Virus record (IMG/VR): IMGVR_UViG_3300047200_000344
Span: 1-22,714 of that record
Direction: 5' to 3' (one strand)
DNA: 22,714 nt
From: a virus
In this document: in pieces, positions 1 through 7,869 of the stretch
Numbering within the stretch: position 1 is the first letter of the stretch
How the letters are laid out: each line of letters opens with the position of its first letter
Position numbers and translations under genes: made by a program
Notes under the pieces: generated by a model
Told to the model about the DNA's origin: nothing
The model's database searches: none
What the model saw: the letters and a program-made list of their open reading frames with translations, nothing else

Positions 1-521
1 GAGTTAGAACCCGCTGAGCCAAACCCGCCAGCGCCCTGGAAAATTACATTACCGCCCCCCGCCGCATTTGTGCCAAACCCCACCGAAGTGTTTGCGGCTA
101 TTCCGGCAGCACCACCCCCAGAAGCGGTCACCGCTATTCCCGGCGCTCCACCACCGCCGCCAGACGCATAACCTTTGGTGCCAAAGCTAGTCAGACCACC
201 GCGCCCGCCCTGACCAGCAATGGTGCCGCCAGACGGCGTAACGCCAGATGCCCCTGAAGCGCCAGCCGCACCCACCGTAATTGTTTCAGAAGCAGCAATA
301 TCCGAGGCGCGGAACGTGGCAACAAATACGCCAGCACCACCGCCACCAGCGCCGCCAGAGCCACCGCCAACCGCAGCGTATGTGCCGCCAAAACCACCAC
401 CGCCACCGCCACCAACAAGGAACACTCGAATGTTTGTGCTGGCTGGGTTTTTGGTAAACGTGCCGGAACCAGTAAACGTAGTGGCAATGCTGTTGGGTTG
501 GAATCTTACCGTTTTAAGCAT
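1..521 (-). CDS. Glycine-rich phage tail/appendage protein (3' end cut by window)
   Basis: The reading frame starts at an ATG 4 nt after the stop of the preceding gene and stays open to the window edge, giving about 173 residues with the C-terminus missing. It begins MLKTVRFQPNSIATTFTGSG, then a short beta-type stretch (GTFTKNPAS, IRVFLVGGGG), then long Gly/Ala/Ser-rich runs such as GGGGGGGFGG and GGGSGGAGGGG. This architecture is familiar from glycine-rich tail fibre or receptor-binding proteins, where polyglycine sheets form the distal tip; that role is inferred from composition and from position at the end of the leftward structural operon. The opposite strand holds a Pro-rich open frame that is only a shadow of the glycine codons. 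Which receptor it might bind cannot be told. Confidence 0.7.
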   Translation of the reverse strand, partial: MLKTVRFQPNSIATTFTGSGTFTKNPASTNIRVFLVGGGGGGGFGGTYAAVGGGSGGAGGGGAGVFVATFRASDIAASETITVGAAGASGASGVTPSGGTIAGQGGRGGLTSFGTKGYASGGGGGAPGIAVTASGGGAAGIAANTSVGFGTNAAGGGNVIFQGAGGFGSAGSN

Positions 522-524
522 GAA

Positions 525-854
525 TTACAGCCCATCCCCAGGAGTTATGTACACCACCGCATTGCTGGTGCTTGTAATCCCCGTAAAATACGCATTGGGC
601 ACAAAAGTCAAAATCTCATCAGTGCCTGGCAGCAACGGAATAGCCAATTGGGAAGACGACACCACCACCGCGGCGTTGGCCGCGCTAGCACTAGTTGCGC
701 CATATCCCAAAAACGCCACTACATAGCCGGCATTAATAATACGGTATTGGTTGCCGCCAAGCGTTGTGCTGATAGCTTGCACAGGCGTAGGCGCCGAAGT
801 GGCAGCGGTAAACGTCACCGTGTTGCCCATAGCCGTAAACGCTTGAATACCCAT
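525..854 (-). CDS. Small beta-rich structural protein, unknown function
   Basis: 109 residues, beginning MGIQAFTAMGNTVTF. I chose the ATG at 854 because AAGGA lies about 8 nt upstream inside the end of the holin-like gene and the start is 1 nt past that gene's stop; a longer frame from 899 would overlap the holin gene. The protein is rich in Ala, Thr, Val and Gly with alternating hydrophobics (NQYRIINAGYVVAFLGYG, AIPLLPGTDEILTF, NAVVYITPGDGL). It resembles in style the other small beta-sandwich-like proteins of this operon near 5.2-6.1 kb, which suggests a head or tail decoration or fibre-associated protein. No transmembrane segment or catalytic motif is visible, and I do not recognise the family. 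Confidence 0.75.
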   Translation of the reverse strand: MGIQAFTAMGNTVTFTAATSAPTPVQAISTTLGGNQYRIINAGYVVAFLGYGATSASAANAAVVVSSSQLAIPLLPGTDEILTFVPNAYFTGITSTSNAVVYITPGDGL

Positions 855-855
855 T

Positions 856-1023
856 TTAGCGGTCCTTTTTGTCCAGCACCGACCATGCAACGCCCGCAAG
901 CGTGGCGGTAGCGCCCACTACGGAGTTCAGAGTGTCAGTGTCAACATAACCCTTAGCAACAAAAAAACCGCCAACCACAGTGAGAATATGGCGAAAAATG
1001 CCCAGCCACATATCGTTGCTCAT
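856..1023 (-). CDS. Holin-like small membrane protein
   Basis: 55 residues starting MSNDMWLGIFRHILTVVGG. An N-terminal hydrophobic helix (about residues 6-23, IFRHILTVVGGFFVAKGY), a short polar turn (DTDTLNS), a second hydrophobic stretch (about 34-50, VVGATATLAGVAWSVL) and a charged tail (DKKDR) match the small two-helix Pam3-gp28-type holin layout. Such proteins permeabilise the inner membrane so that endolysin can act. AGGAGG lies 5 nt before the ATG. It sits between a membrane-anchored coiled-coil gene and a structural gene in the leftward late operon, while the endolysin is far away on the other strand. The holin role is inferred from topology and length. Confidence 0.7.
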   Translation of the reverse strand: MSNDMWLGIFRHILTVVGGFFVAKGYVDTDTLNSVVGATATLAGVAWSVLDKKDR

Positions 1024-1032
1024 GTCAGCCTC

Positions 1033-1263
1033 CTATTTGTCTGCCTTACGGTCTAGCTTATCAAATATCTGCTTTACCATGTCCTTTAGCTCAAGGATGT
1101 CCTGGCGATAGTCGTCTTTAGAAACATAGTTAACGTGCAAATCACGCTCCATGTCTCGGATGTCCTGCTCTAACGCGCGCACCGCATCCCAAATGACCTT
1201 TACAATCCAGCCTATGGCCGCTCCTGCTGCCGCTACGGCTATGTTGTAAAGGTTCTGGTCCAT
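1033..1263 (-). CDS. Membrane-anchored coiled-coil protein (XhlA/spanin-like)
   Basis: 76 residues. One hydrophobic segment lies at about 7-27 (NIAVAAAGAAIGWIVKVIWDA), followed by a highly charged helix (LEQDIRDMERDLHVNYVSK, then DILELKDMVKQIFDKLDRK) with heptad-like spacing, so an N-terminal membrane anchor plus coiled coil. This layout occurs in XhlA-type haemolysin accessory proteins and other small lysis-cassette membrane proteins. The gene lies 1 nt after the preceding stop and directly upstream of the holin-like gene, so a lysis accessory function is plausible. No lipobox or cleavable signal is seen. A tail-associated role cannot be excluded. Confidence 0.7.
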   Translation of the reverse strand: MDQNLYNIAVAAAGAAIGWIVKVIWDAVRALEQDIRDMERDLHVNYVSKDDYRQDILELKDMVKQIFDKLDRKADK

Positions 1264-1264
1264 G

Positions 1265-1540
1265 TTATCCTACTGGCTGTGTGGGCCATACAATGGTTGC
1301 GGGAAAGCCAGGCTGATTAGGCACATCGCGTAATTCTTGCCGATAAGTGGCCCAAGCAAAACTATCCACGGGCGCATCAACAAGTTGCGTCCAATCAGAA
1401 GCGGCTAACAAAGCGTTGCGCTGAACGCGCGCAGATTGCCCTAACCCAGACTGCCAATCGGCATACTCGGCATCGGTCATTTCTCGGGAAACGGTTTGGC
1501 CCGTTTGCGCGTCGTAAATTTCAACCAGCGGCTTGGTCAT
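1265..1540 (-). CDS. Phage tail assembly chaperone-like protein
   Basis: 91 residues. The central block RNALLAASDWTQLVDAP, followed by WATYRQELRDVPNQPGFP and a terminal IVWPTQP, is the signature of the small Phage_tail_APC-type proteins found next to tail-fibre genes. In that family the R..LL..SDW and YRQ.LRD.P motifs are the conserved part; the N-terminal half (VEIYDAQTGQTVSREMTDAEY) is more variable. The ATG overlaps the stop of the tail-fibre gene by 1 nt, so the two are translationally coupled and the product probably assists folding or assembly of that fibre. The exact biochemical role in the family is not well established. Confidence 0.75.
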   Translation of the reverse strand: MTKPLVEIYDAQTGQTVSREMTDAEYADWQSGLGQSARVQRNALLAASDWTQLVDAPVDSFAWATYRQELRDVPNQPGFPATIVWPTQPVG

Positions 1541-2364
1541 TATGGCACTCCATACAAATAAATAGAGCCAGTACCATTAAAACTACTGGAAACATTAACT
1601 ATCTTGACCGCATTTATTACGCCGGTGACAGTGGAAATGGCGTCTGCCGCCGTTCCTGCGCTACTGCCATTGACGCAATAATATGGTTTATTGGAGCTAG
1701 ATACGTTGGTTCTAAAGATTTCAGCAAACCCCGTGGGCGTTAAGGAGTTTGATGTTAAGTTTTGCGATGAGGAGCTATAAACGCCGCCATTATTGGAGCT
1801 AACCTGGAACACCAAGGCGCTGCTTGCGGCTGACCCTATGCCGCTAATAACAATTTTAATTGATGAATAAGCACTCAGGCCCGTAGCGGCAATTGATGTT
1901 GTGCCGTTTGTTGGGCTTAAAGTTGCCATCAAAGCCAAGCCTGTGCCGCCAGTTGCTACTGAAGAAGCCCATGTAGTGCCATTGCTGGTTAACACATTGC
2001 CGCTAGCGCCGGGCGCTACAACCTGTACCGTGTTAGTACCGTTGCCTAAAATCACGTTGTTTGCGGTCAACGTAGCGGCGTTTGTGCCACCGCTGGCAAC
2101 CCCAAGCGGCGATGACAAGCTGGCGGTTGAGTTTGTAATAGACGCAGCGTTAATGGTTCCGCCCGTAATGGTCACGTTAGAGCTAGACAGCGATACGTTG
2201 GAAATAGCACCGCCGGTAATAGACACGTTGGCTAGGCTGTTGGTGCCATTGCCAATGCCGTTTACCCCGTTCACTACCGTGGTAAAATTGTTGTCCAACT
2301 GCGACAACGGAATAGACGTTGTAGCGCCGGCAAACGTGTTTGGGATCGTGATTGGCAGTGCCAT
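1540..2364 (-). CDS. Tail fibre / appendage protein
   Basis: 274 residues, very rich in Ser, Thr, Asn and Gly. It starts with MALPITIPNTFAGATTSIPL and LSQLDNNFTTV, a typical fibre N-terminus used for attachment. It continues with short beta-helical repeats (LANVSITGGAISNVSLSS, NVTITGGTINAASI), then the common fibre linker GVASGGTNA...NNVILGNGTNTVQ..SGNVLTSNGTTW, then a C-terminal beta-rich domain ending SIYLYGVP. Such proteins sit on the short tail and contact the host surface. The start overlaps the stop of the nozzle-like gene by 1 nt. No enzymatic (depolymerase) motif is visible. The C-terminal domain, from about residue 145, is the likely variable receptor-binding part. Confidence 0.8.
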   Translation of the reverse strand: MALPITIPNTFAGATTSIPLSQLDNNFTTVVNGVNGIGNGTNSLANVSITGGAISNVSLSSSNVTITGGTINAASITNSTASLSSPLGVASGGTNAATLTANNVILGNGTNTVQVVAPGASGNVLTSNGTTWASSVATGGTGLALMATLSPTNGTTSIAATGLSAYSSIKIVISGIGSAASSALVFQVSSNNGGVYSSSSQNLTSNSLTPTGFAEIFRTNVSSSNKPYYCVNGSSAGTAADAISTVTGVINAVKIVNVSSSFNGTGSIYLYGVP

Positions 2365-4301
2365 TAGAACCTAGCCCTCAGTTCATATTCGAGTTCAAGA
2401 GTGTTTAACGTAAACAAAGCGTTAGACGCCGTAATCGTCAAACCTAGGTACTTGCCATATTGCTGGGCATCGCTCTTGTAAAGCGTGTACCCATTGTTAA
2501 ACCAGTTTATAGTGGCGTTGCTGTTATTTGTCCACGCAATCGTGGTTCCGGCGTTGTTCAGCCAATTGGTGTACGAAACGGCAATGCCGGTGGCGCTGGA
2601 TTTTATCTCGCTGTCGATTGTGACGCCAAACGTGCCAATGGTGGTTGTTGTAACCTCAATAGCCGCCTTTAGAGCCTGCTTGTCCCTGATGGGATCACTC
2701 ATGGGCCACAATGCGCTGCGGATGGTCACGTTACCGCCCGCCGTGCTGCTGTTGTACAGTTTGTAAAGATCCGTGCTGGTTGTGCCATACAGGCTGATAA
2801 CGCCGCTGGACGGAACGCTGGTTACATAGTTAAGCGTGCCTTGCGACGTAAAGAACCACCGCTTGTCAAAAAACACGGCTTGGATTGGTCGCGCGCTAGA
2901 CAACGGATCGTTGTAAGTAAACGACCAAGCGGCACACAAAATGTTGTTGAGCAACACCTGGCCGCCCGTTACCGGCTGGGTAAAATCAATCAACGGGAAT
3001 ATGGCATCAAGCTCGTTGCTCAGCTTAGTTGTGGTGCTGCCCACCAAAGCATAAATGCCGTAGTCGTTCATAAACAACACCGACCGGAAATACGGGAAAA
3101 TAGCCATATTGCGTTTGGTGCCCACCGACGCCGTGACGTTGGTGTTAGTAAAGATTGTAGTGCCGCTTGTTTGCACGCGAACATCTGAAAACACGTTGAT
3201 GCTGTTGTCGCCAAACACATACAGGAAATTGTTAGCCGAGAGCAGCGCCGTAATGTTGTTGTGCAGCGTCTCGTCTTGGATGTTAATGTTGCCGGCGCTT
3301 ACGCTCACAAAATCATTATAGCTAGCCGCCGCCGAGTAATAAACCGTGCGCCCTTGCGCCACCCACGCGCGGCCAGAAAACGTACTTACATCCACAGTGG
3401 TATCAGTGGTTGCTACCGCCGTAGCAATGGCTGCGCCTGTGCTAAACGCAATAGTGGGCGGCGAGGTATAACCCGTGCCGTTGTTGCTAAAGATTAAGCC
3501 CACAACCGCGTTGCCAGACACAATAGCCGTGGCTGCGGCGTTAGTGCCTCCACCGCCCGTTATGGTGACCGTGGGAGCCGATGAATAACCAGTGCCACCG
3601 CTCAGCACATACGCGCCCACAGTGCCCTGTGCGAAGCTCAGCGTGCTTACTACGGCGTTAGCGCCAGAACCGCCGCCGCCAGTAAACGTTACCGTGGGAG
3701 GCGACGTGTAACCCGTGCCAGCTTCAGTAAACAACAGCCCGCTTACGGCGTTGGCCGTCATCACTGCTTGGGCTACAGCCTGAATGCCGCCCGTCTCATT
3801 GGGCGCGGTAATAGCAACCGATGGAGGTGACGTGTAACCCGATCCGCGGTCAACCATGCCGTAAGCCGAAATTGAGCCAATAGACACTACGTTAGTGCCG
3901 TCCCAATTAAACAAACCCTTAACGGTATCTGCGATCAAAATTCGATCGGTTTTCCACTGAGCAATACGCACGCCAGAAGCCGAAAATTTACTGGCAGCAG
4001 CAACCGTGCCTGTGGCGCCCGTATCCACCCGATAATACTGAGCGCCTCCGTTGGTAAAAAACGCTATGATATAATCAACGTTTTTGACGTTGCAGTTATA
4101 CAACGCAGACGGCGTGCCAGACCAAGTAAACAAACTGGCGCTTTGCGCGCCCAACGCTTTAATGTTGCCAAACCCAATGGGCTGAACATTCTCAAGCCAA
4201 GCAAATTGATCGGTATCAATGGCCGTGCGGTTAGCTTGGGTATTTACACCCTTAAAGTTTTTAACGACCTGATAAGATTTCTTTTGCTCAGCCGCGGCCA
4301 T
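2364..4301 (-). CDS. Tail nozzle-like / stabilisation protein with four-repeat insertion
   Basis: 645 residues. The N-terminal part (VVKNFKGVNTQANRTAID..QFAWLENVQPIGFG) has the look of P22 gp10/SU10-type nozzle proteins, which are beta-propellers that extend the short tail below the adaptor; the repeating hydrophobic strands between 60 and 145 and from 310 onward fit this. Residues about 153-300 contain four copies of a roughly 40-residue unit (GSGYTSPPSVAIT, GTGYTSPPTVTFT, GTGYSSAPTVTIT, GTGYTSPPTIAFS), spaced 42, 41 and 39 residues apart. They appear inserted into the propeller. Position directly after the adaptor gene supports the tail role. The exact homologue is not certain. Confidence 0.75.
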   Translation of the reverse strand: MAAAEQKKSYQVVKNFKGVNTQANRTAIDTDQFAWLENVQPIGFGNIKALGAQSASLFTWSGTPSALYNCNVKNVDYIIAFFTNGGAQYYRVDTGATGTVAAASKFSASGVRIAQWKTDRILIADTVKGLFNWDGTNVVSIGSISAYGMVDRGSGYTSPPSVAITAPNETGGIQAVAQAVMTANAVSGLLFTEAGTGYTSPPTVTFTGGGGSGANAVVSTLSFAQGTVGAYVLSGGTGYSSAPTVTITGGGGTNAAATAIVSGNAVVGLIFSNNGTGYTSPPTIAFSTGAAIATAVATTDTTVDVSTFSGRAWVAQGRTVYYSAAASYNDFVSVSAGNINIQDETLHNNITALLSANNFLYVFGDNSINVFSDVRVQTSGTTIFTNTNVTASVGTKRNMAIFPYFRSVLFMNDYGIYALVGSTTTKLSNELDAIFPLIDFTQPVTGGQVLLNNILCAAWSFTYNDPLSSARPIQAVFFDKRWFFTSQGTLNYVTSVPSSGVISLYGTTSTDLYKLYNSSTAGGNVTIRSALWPMSDPIRDKQALKAAIEVTTTTIGTFGVTIDSEIKSSATGIAVSYTNWLNNAGTTIAWTNNSNATINWFNNGYTLYKSDAQQYGKYLGLTITASNALFTLNTLELEYELRARF

Positions 4302-4302
4302 A

Positions 4303-4938
4303 TTAGAACCCTGAGCCGTAGGCGTCGGGAATCCGACGCGTAAAGCTGGTATTAATCACCGACAAGGCTTTGGCCTTGTATTGGTTTAAAAATATCTCAG
4401 ACTCACCGTAAGACTGCTCTTTAAACTTAGCCGTGTGGCAAGCGTAATACGGCACCGGATCCGTCCACGGGCTAATAATGGCATCCACATCCGTTGTGTT
4501 GACCAAAGCCGTGGGCAGGATAATTGTATCCAATTCCATCTCGTAAACTTGGTCAGGAATTGGGCTAATATAAAAAGACTGCTGCCCATACACCGAAAAC
4601 GCAATTGGCCTGCCAATGTAGTTCTGCCAGAACCGCAACTCGGCGTTAAACTGTGTCCAAGGCAGGTAACGCAGCGGAATGCGCGTATTGCCCCAGTACA
4701 AATTGATGTTGAGGATGTCCATCGTCTGAATGCCGCTTGGAAGCGCGCTAAATTGATAGACTTCTTGGCTTGTGACCGTATTTACGGTCTGGATGGTGCG
4801 CAAGCAACCCGTATCGCGCACCAGCCGCTCACGCGCGGCGTTGATGTAGTCGGTTAACTCGCTGTCAGACCAAAAGTTGGCGTTTGCGTCATGCAAAAGC
4901 CGCCTGCACTGCGTAATGTAAGTCTGAAGGGTAGCCAT
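4303..4938 (-). CDS. Head-to-tail adaptor protein
   Basis: 211 residues. The N-terminal helix-rich segment (ITQCRRLLHDANANFWSDSELTDYINAARERLVRDTGC) is the recognisable hallmark of P22 gp4/SU10-type adaptors: a conserved FWSD.EL..YIN.AR..L pattern that docks under the portal ring. The middle part is beta-rich (EVYQFSALPSGIQTMDIL, FYISPIPDQVYEMELDTI), and the C-terminus has a helical YYACHTAKF..QSYGES..FL..Y motif also typical of the family. GGAGAG lies just before the ATG. The gene lies between head genes and the nozzle-like gene, the expected place. The protein would close the portal exit and bind the nozzle. Confidence 0.8.
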   Translation of the reverse strand: MATLQTYITQCRRLLHDANANFWSDSELTDYINAARERLVRDTGCLRTIQTVNTVTSQEVYQFSALPSGIQTMDILNINLYWGNTRIPLRYLPWTQFNAELRFWQNYIGRPIAFSVYGQQSFYISPIPDQVYEMELDTIILPTALVNTTDVDAIISPWTDPVPYYACHTAKFKEQSYGESEIFLNQYKAKALSVINTSFTRRIPDAYGSGF

Positions 4939-4950
4939 TTACTCTCCAAC

Positions 4951-5235
4951 TCATGATACGAGTGCAACAACCTTGGGCCGCTCTTCTTTTGGCTGTTCGT
5001 CAGACATAACAAACCGATTTAGCCGTTCCAAGCCTTTCGGCACGTCATTAGACGTAACCGCCCAGCCTAGCCTGGCAAGCACGGGTACGCGATTATCCAT
5101 TCCGTACCCAAAGACGTGCCGCGCAACCTCCAGAGGCACCATGACGGCCTTTCCGGGCGGGAACGCGTACTTGTTCCCATGCCACATATCCTCAAAGTGC
5201 TCTTTAGTGTTGTTAGTAACCCACACGTCGCTCAT
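4951..5235 (-). CDS. Conserved small phage structural-region protein, unknown function
   Basis: 94 residues. The sequence WVTNNTKEHFEDMWHGNKYAF..GKAVMVPLEVARHVFGYG..NRVPVLARLGW is a recognisable pattern in podovirus-like head/neck regions: an N-terminal beta piece with a V.VPL.VA.H.FG motif, then a charged tail (SDEQPKEERPKVV). Its start overlaps the upstream stop by 4 nt (ATGA), so it is coupled to the preceding structural gene, and the adaptor follows 12 nt downstream. I cannot assign a biochemical role. A head-completion or internal neck role is inferred from position only. Confidence 0.75.
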   Translation of the reverse strand: MSDVWVTNNTKEHFEDMWHGNKYAFPPGKAVMVPLEVARHVFGYGMDNRVPVLARLGWAVTSNDVPKGLERLNRFVMSDEQPKEERPKVVALVS

Positions 5236-5696
5236 AGGTTTACAATATCGCCGTAAACAGAAATGTTCACCGCCGAGTTTGCTACAGCCACGCCCACCTT
5301 AACAAACAAAACAGGCGCCGTGTATGCGCTGGTAGCCGCAGCGGCAATGAGCGTTAGGTCTTGCCAAGTGTTGGCCGCGGTTACGTTGCCAATAGTCTGG
5401 CCCACAGCAGTAGTAACAGCGTTAGACGTGTTACCATCACTGGTGGTTAAGATTGTAACGTTAGCCGTAGCCATTGACGGCACCGAACCACCCGCCGTGT
5501 TAGACGGGTTGGTCACAGTGATTCGGCGGATAATGTACGAGCCGTTACCAAAGGCGCCACCAATACCGCCGCTCAGGACAGGCAAAGTAACCACTGCGTT
5601 GCCCGTGCTCGCAATAGACTGACCGGAAGCAAACGCAATCCGGTAAGATCCAAACGAGTCTTGATAGTCGTTACCAACGTATTGTGGGGACGCCAT
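5232..5696 (-). CDS. Small beta-rich head protein, unknown function
   Basis: 154 residues, beginning MASPQYVGNDYQDSFGSYRI, Ala/Thr/Val/Asn-rich and Cys-free, with repeated short strands (AVVTLPVLSGGIGG, SYIIRRITVTNPS, VTAANTWQDLTLIAA, PVLFVKVGVAVANSAVNISV). It is preceded by a strong AAGGAGG 6-7 nt before its ATG, suggesting high expression as for a virion component. It has the same style as its upstream neighbour at 5709-6071, and both follow the capsid gene. A decoration, head-fibre or cement protein is a reasonable inference. No catalytic signature is seen and the family is not recognised. Confidence 0.75.
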   Translation of the reverse strand: MASPQYVGNDYQDSFGSYRIAFASGQSIASTGNAVVTLPVLSGGIGGAFGNGSYIIRRITVTNPSNTAGGSVPSMATANVTILTTSDGNTSNAVTTAVGQTIGNVTAANTWQDLTLIAAAATSAYTAPVLFVKVGVAVANSAVNISVYGDIVNL

Positions 5697-5708
5697 GGGT
5701 TGCCTCCT

Positions 5709-6071
5709 TTACCAAGCCGTGCCGGAACCGCTGGACACGTTCGCGCCGCCATTTACGGTCAGCAGCGTAACGGTTTGCGTACCCGTAACAGCGTTAGCGC
5801 GCACGTTGAAACCGTCCGAGATCAGCACACCGCCCGTGTTGTTAGCCAACAACGTGGTAAAGCTATTAGCCGAACCCGTATAGTTGTTGACTTCAATTGT
5901 GACGTTGGCTGCGGGCAGCATCAAGTAAGTGCCAGCCGGAACAAACTGTGAATTTAGCATCGCAGTGGCGTTACCCGCCCCCACGTTGGAAATAGTCACA
6001 GGTTGCAGATATGCGCCCGGCGTATTGGCCGAGGCGTTCGCCATGATGATCTTGTTTAGACCGAGAGCCAT
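5709..6071 (-). CDS. Small beta-rich protein after capsid gene (possible decoration protein)
   Basis: 120 residues, starting MALGLNKIIMANAS. Low in charged residues and rich in Asn, Ala, Thr, Val and Gly, with strands such as GTYLMLPAANVTIEVNNY and GTQTVTLLTVNGGANVSSG. An AAGGAGG ribosome site stands 6-7 nt upstream, as strong as that of the capsid gene, so abundant expression is likely. Position immediately downstream of the major capsid gene is where head decoration or cement proteins are often found. Function is inferred from context; composition resembles the gene at 5232-5696, and the two may be paralogues or partners. Confidence 0.75.
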   Translation of the reverse strand: MALGLNKIIMANASANTPGAYLQPVTISNVGAGNATAMLNSQFVPAGTYLMLPAANVTIEVNNYTGSANSFTTLLANNTGGVLISDGFNVRANAVTGTQTVTLLTVNGGANVSSGSGTAW

Positions 6072-6083
6072 TGTTCTGCCTCC

Positions 6084-7100
6084 TTAGATCGTTAGAGCGT
6101 TGAAGCCAGTAACCTTGGTCATGGCTCGAGGCTTGGTATTTACCAACTCCGCAATCATGAGCACGGCACCGACATAACCAATCTGCCAATTTGGCAGCGT
6201 GGACTCAAAGCCCGTGAACACAAACGAACCCTGATCGTGGATGTACAACGACAGGTAGTTGGTGTTCAGGAAGTACACTGTGCCTTCGGGGCAGTACGGA
6301 TCGGGATAGATCGGCACACCAGCAACCATAAGCGCGCGGAACGCAGCCTGCGGGCCGTTTGCATCGCCATCAAAGCCGGAACCCGGCGTGATAACGTATT
6401 GTTCCTGACCAACGTAATCCTGCGCCAGCAAGGTCCAAGTACCAAAACCGCACACGCCAAAGGTCGGCACTTCCGCGCCGTTCTTAACCGTGCCGCTGAT
6501 GTACTGAAGGATGTTCTGACGGGTCGGGTTAACCGAACCAGCCGCGTACACCTTAGAGCGCCACCAGGTATTAACCGTGGTAGAGCGGGCAATGTTGCCG
6601 TAGGTGCCAAGCGTGGTGCCGTCATCCACAGCGCCCGGCAGACCAATAAACTGCTGAGTGTTTGTGGTGTTGTTGTACAGCGCCGTCGCCATCGCATCCA
6701 TCATGACGTTGGTTGCGTCATTCATGCGGGCTTCAATCAGCGGAATAATTGCATGATCCTGCTGCACAGCGCCTTCCATACCAAGGAACGGCACCGGAGC
6801 AATCATCAGCTTCAGGTTAAACTCGGCGTTATACGCGCCTTGCTGAACCGCGGGCTGAGTGAACGAACCAGAATAATCCGACCACTGCGCGTTGATAAAC
6901 TGGCTGCCCTGCACCGGCACGGTAACGGACGAAACACCGCCCGTGGCCTGCTGGCTGTTTGCAATCAACGCCGCCATAAGCGGGGTGCTGTTGTAAATCT
7001 GGACAACAAGTTTCGGGATGAACGCCCTACGAGTAAGGTAGGTCAGTTCTGTGTACTGCGTGCTCCCCGATGCGGGGAGAATACCACCACCAATTGGCAT
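6084..7100 (-). CDS. Major capsid protein (HK97-fold type)
   Basis: 338 residues. Recognisable features include the N-terminal region (TELTYLTRRAFIPKLVVQIYNSTPLMAALI), the VSSVTVPVQGSQFINAQWSDYSG segment, the long helix region (HAIIPLIEARMNDATNVMMDAM) corresponding to the HK97 spine helix, and the C-terminal strand block (PNWQIGYVGAVLMIAELVNTKPRAM). It would form the icosahedral shell. An AGGAG site precedes the ATG by about 7 nt. It follows the scaffold-like gene and precedes small head genes, the standard order. No protease gene is visible nearby, so scaffold removal may not need one. The long rightward open frame across 6237-7709 is a codon-usage shadow. Confidence 0.9.
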   Translation of the reverse strand: MPIGGGILPASGSTQYTELTYLTRRAFIPKLVVQIYNSTPLMAALIANSQQATGGVSSVTVPVQGSQFINAQWSDYSGSFTQPAVQQGAYNAEFNLKLMIAPVPFLGMEGAVQQDHAIIPLIEARMNDATNVMMDAMATALYNNTTNTQQFIGLPGAVDDGTTLGTYGNIARSTTVNTWWRSKVYAAGSVNPTRQNILQYISGTVKNGAEVPTFGVCGFGTWTLLAQDYVGQEQYVITPGSGFDGDANGPQAAFRALMVAGVPIYPDPYCPEGTVYFLNTNYLSLYIHDQGSFVFTGFESTLPNWQIGYVGAVLMIAELVNTKPRAMTKVTGFNALTI

Positions 7101-7130
7101 TTTTTTCTCCTAACTATTGTTGATACCGCA

Positions 7131-7673
7131 TCAGAGACCGATGGGACGGCGCGGATTGCGCATTTCCGCAAGAGCCTTGAACGCTTCGTCACGCGCTGCA
7201 CGCTGCGGATTCTTCCAATACGCTTGGAGAGTATCGCGCGCTTTGCCGTCCAGCACATTCATGTTGAAAGACGAAGCCGTGGGAGCGGCAGCTTCCTTCA
7301 TCCAGCGGTGGTAATCCGCCGCCGTTTCATGGTTGGTAATGCCACGCTCAAGCATCACCTTTTCCACTTCTTGGATTTCGTCTTCACTGCGGATTTTGCC
7401 CTGCTTCATCAGCGACTGGCGGCGCTTTTCAAGCTCGGCAAGAGCGTCTTTCTCTTGAAGTTTGGCTTCCAGCATCTGAATGCGAGCCTCAGAAGCCGAG
7501 GTGGAACGCGCCACCGATTCCTCAATTTCCAACTCGGGAATGTTAAGGCCAGGCTGAGCCTTCTTGGTCAACCGCAAGAAATCCTTACGGGTGTCCGGGT
7601 TTTCAGCCAGCGTGCGCGCCAAACGAGCCAGTTCATCGCGCGTTTCAAAGCTCAAGTCTTCAAGAGAAGCCAT
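7131..7673 (-). CDS. Scaffolding-like protein
   Basis: 180 residues, strongly charged and predicted mostly helical. It has a central coiled-coil-like block (ARIQMLEAKLQEKDALAELE, then IQEVEKVMLERGI) and a conserved-looking C-terminal half (ETAADYHRWMKEAAAP, KARDTLQAYWKNPQRAARDEAF) ending in basic NPRRPIGL. A Glu/Lys-rich helical protein encoded directly upstream of the major capsid gene is the usual signature of a scaffold that guides procapsid assembly, often with a basic C-terminus contacting capsid subunits. The start lies 1 nt past the preceding stop. The role is inferred; sequence recognition of the family is partial. Confidence 0.7.
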   Translation of the reverse strand: MASLEDLSFETRDELARLARTLAENPDTRKDFLRLTKKAQPGLNIPELEIEESVARSTSASEARIQMLEAKLQEKDALAELEKRRQSLMKQGKIRSEDEIQEVEKVMLERGITNHETAADYHRWMKEAAAPTASSFNMNVLDGKARDTLQAYWKNPQRAARDEAFKALAEMRNPRRPIGL

Positions 7674-7674
7674 A

Positions 7675-7860
7675 TTAGATTACCTTCTTACCGTCGCCGG
7701 GCGGCTTGATAGCCATGCGGTTCTTAGAACCCGTAGCGGTCGCGTTCTTCAAGCCACCAAACTCCGCATAACGCGGGGTGTTAATAACTTGACCGTTCTG
7801 CTGGGTATTGTCAGTCGGGCGACGGGGGTTAGCAGCCCCGCGCGGCTTAAAAAGATCCAT
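7675..7860 (-). CDS. Small basic hypothetical protein
   Basis: 61 residues, starting MDLFKPRGAANPRRPTDNTQ. Polar, basic and probably unstructured (KNATATGSKNRMAIKPPGDGKK). An AGGAG site stands about 6 nt before the ATG, and the gene fits tightly between its neighbours (9 nt from the upstream stop, 1 nt to the next start), so it is very likely translated. No domain is recognised. Its place between the Gly/Pro/Met-rich protein and the scaffold-like gene suggests a minor head component or assembly factor. Confidence 0.65.
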   Translation of the reverse strand: MDLFKPRGAANPRRPTDNTQQNGQVINTPRYAEFGGLKNATATGSKNRMAIKPPGDGKKVI

Positions 7861-7869
7861 TTTAAACTC

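Noticed and set aside
6237-7709. 490-codon rightward open frame opposite capsid and scaffold genes
   Set aside because: It lies wholly antisense to well-recognised capsid and scaffold-like genes, has His/Arg-rich composition without domains, and has no ribosome site; it is a codon-usage shadow.
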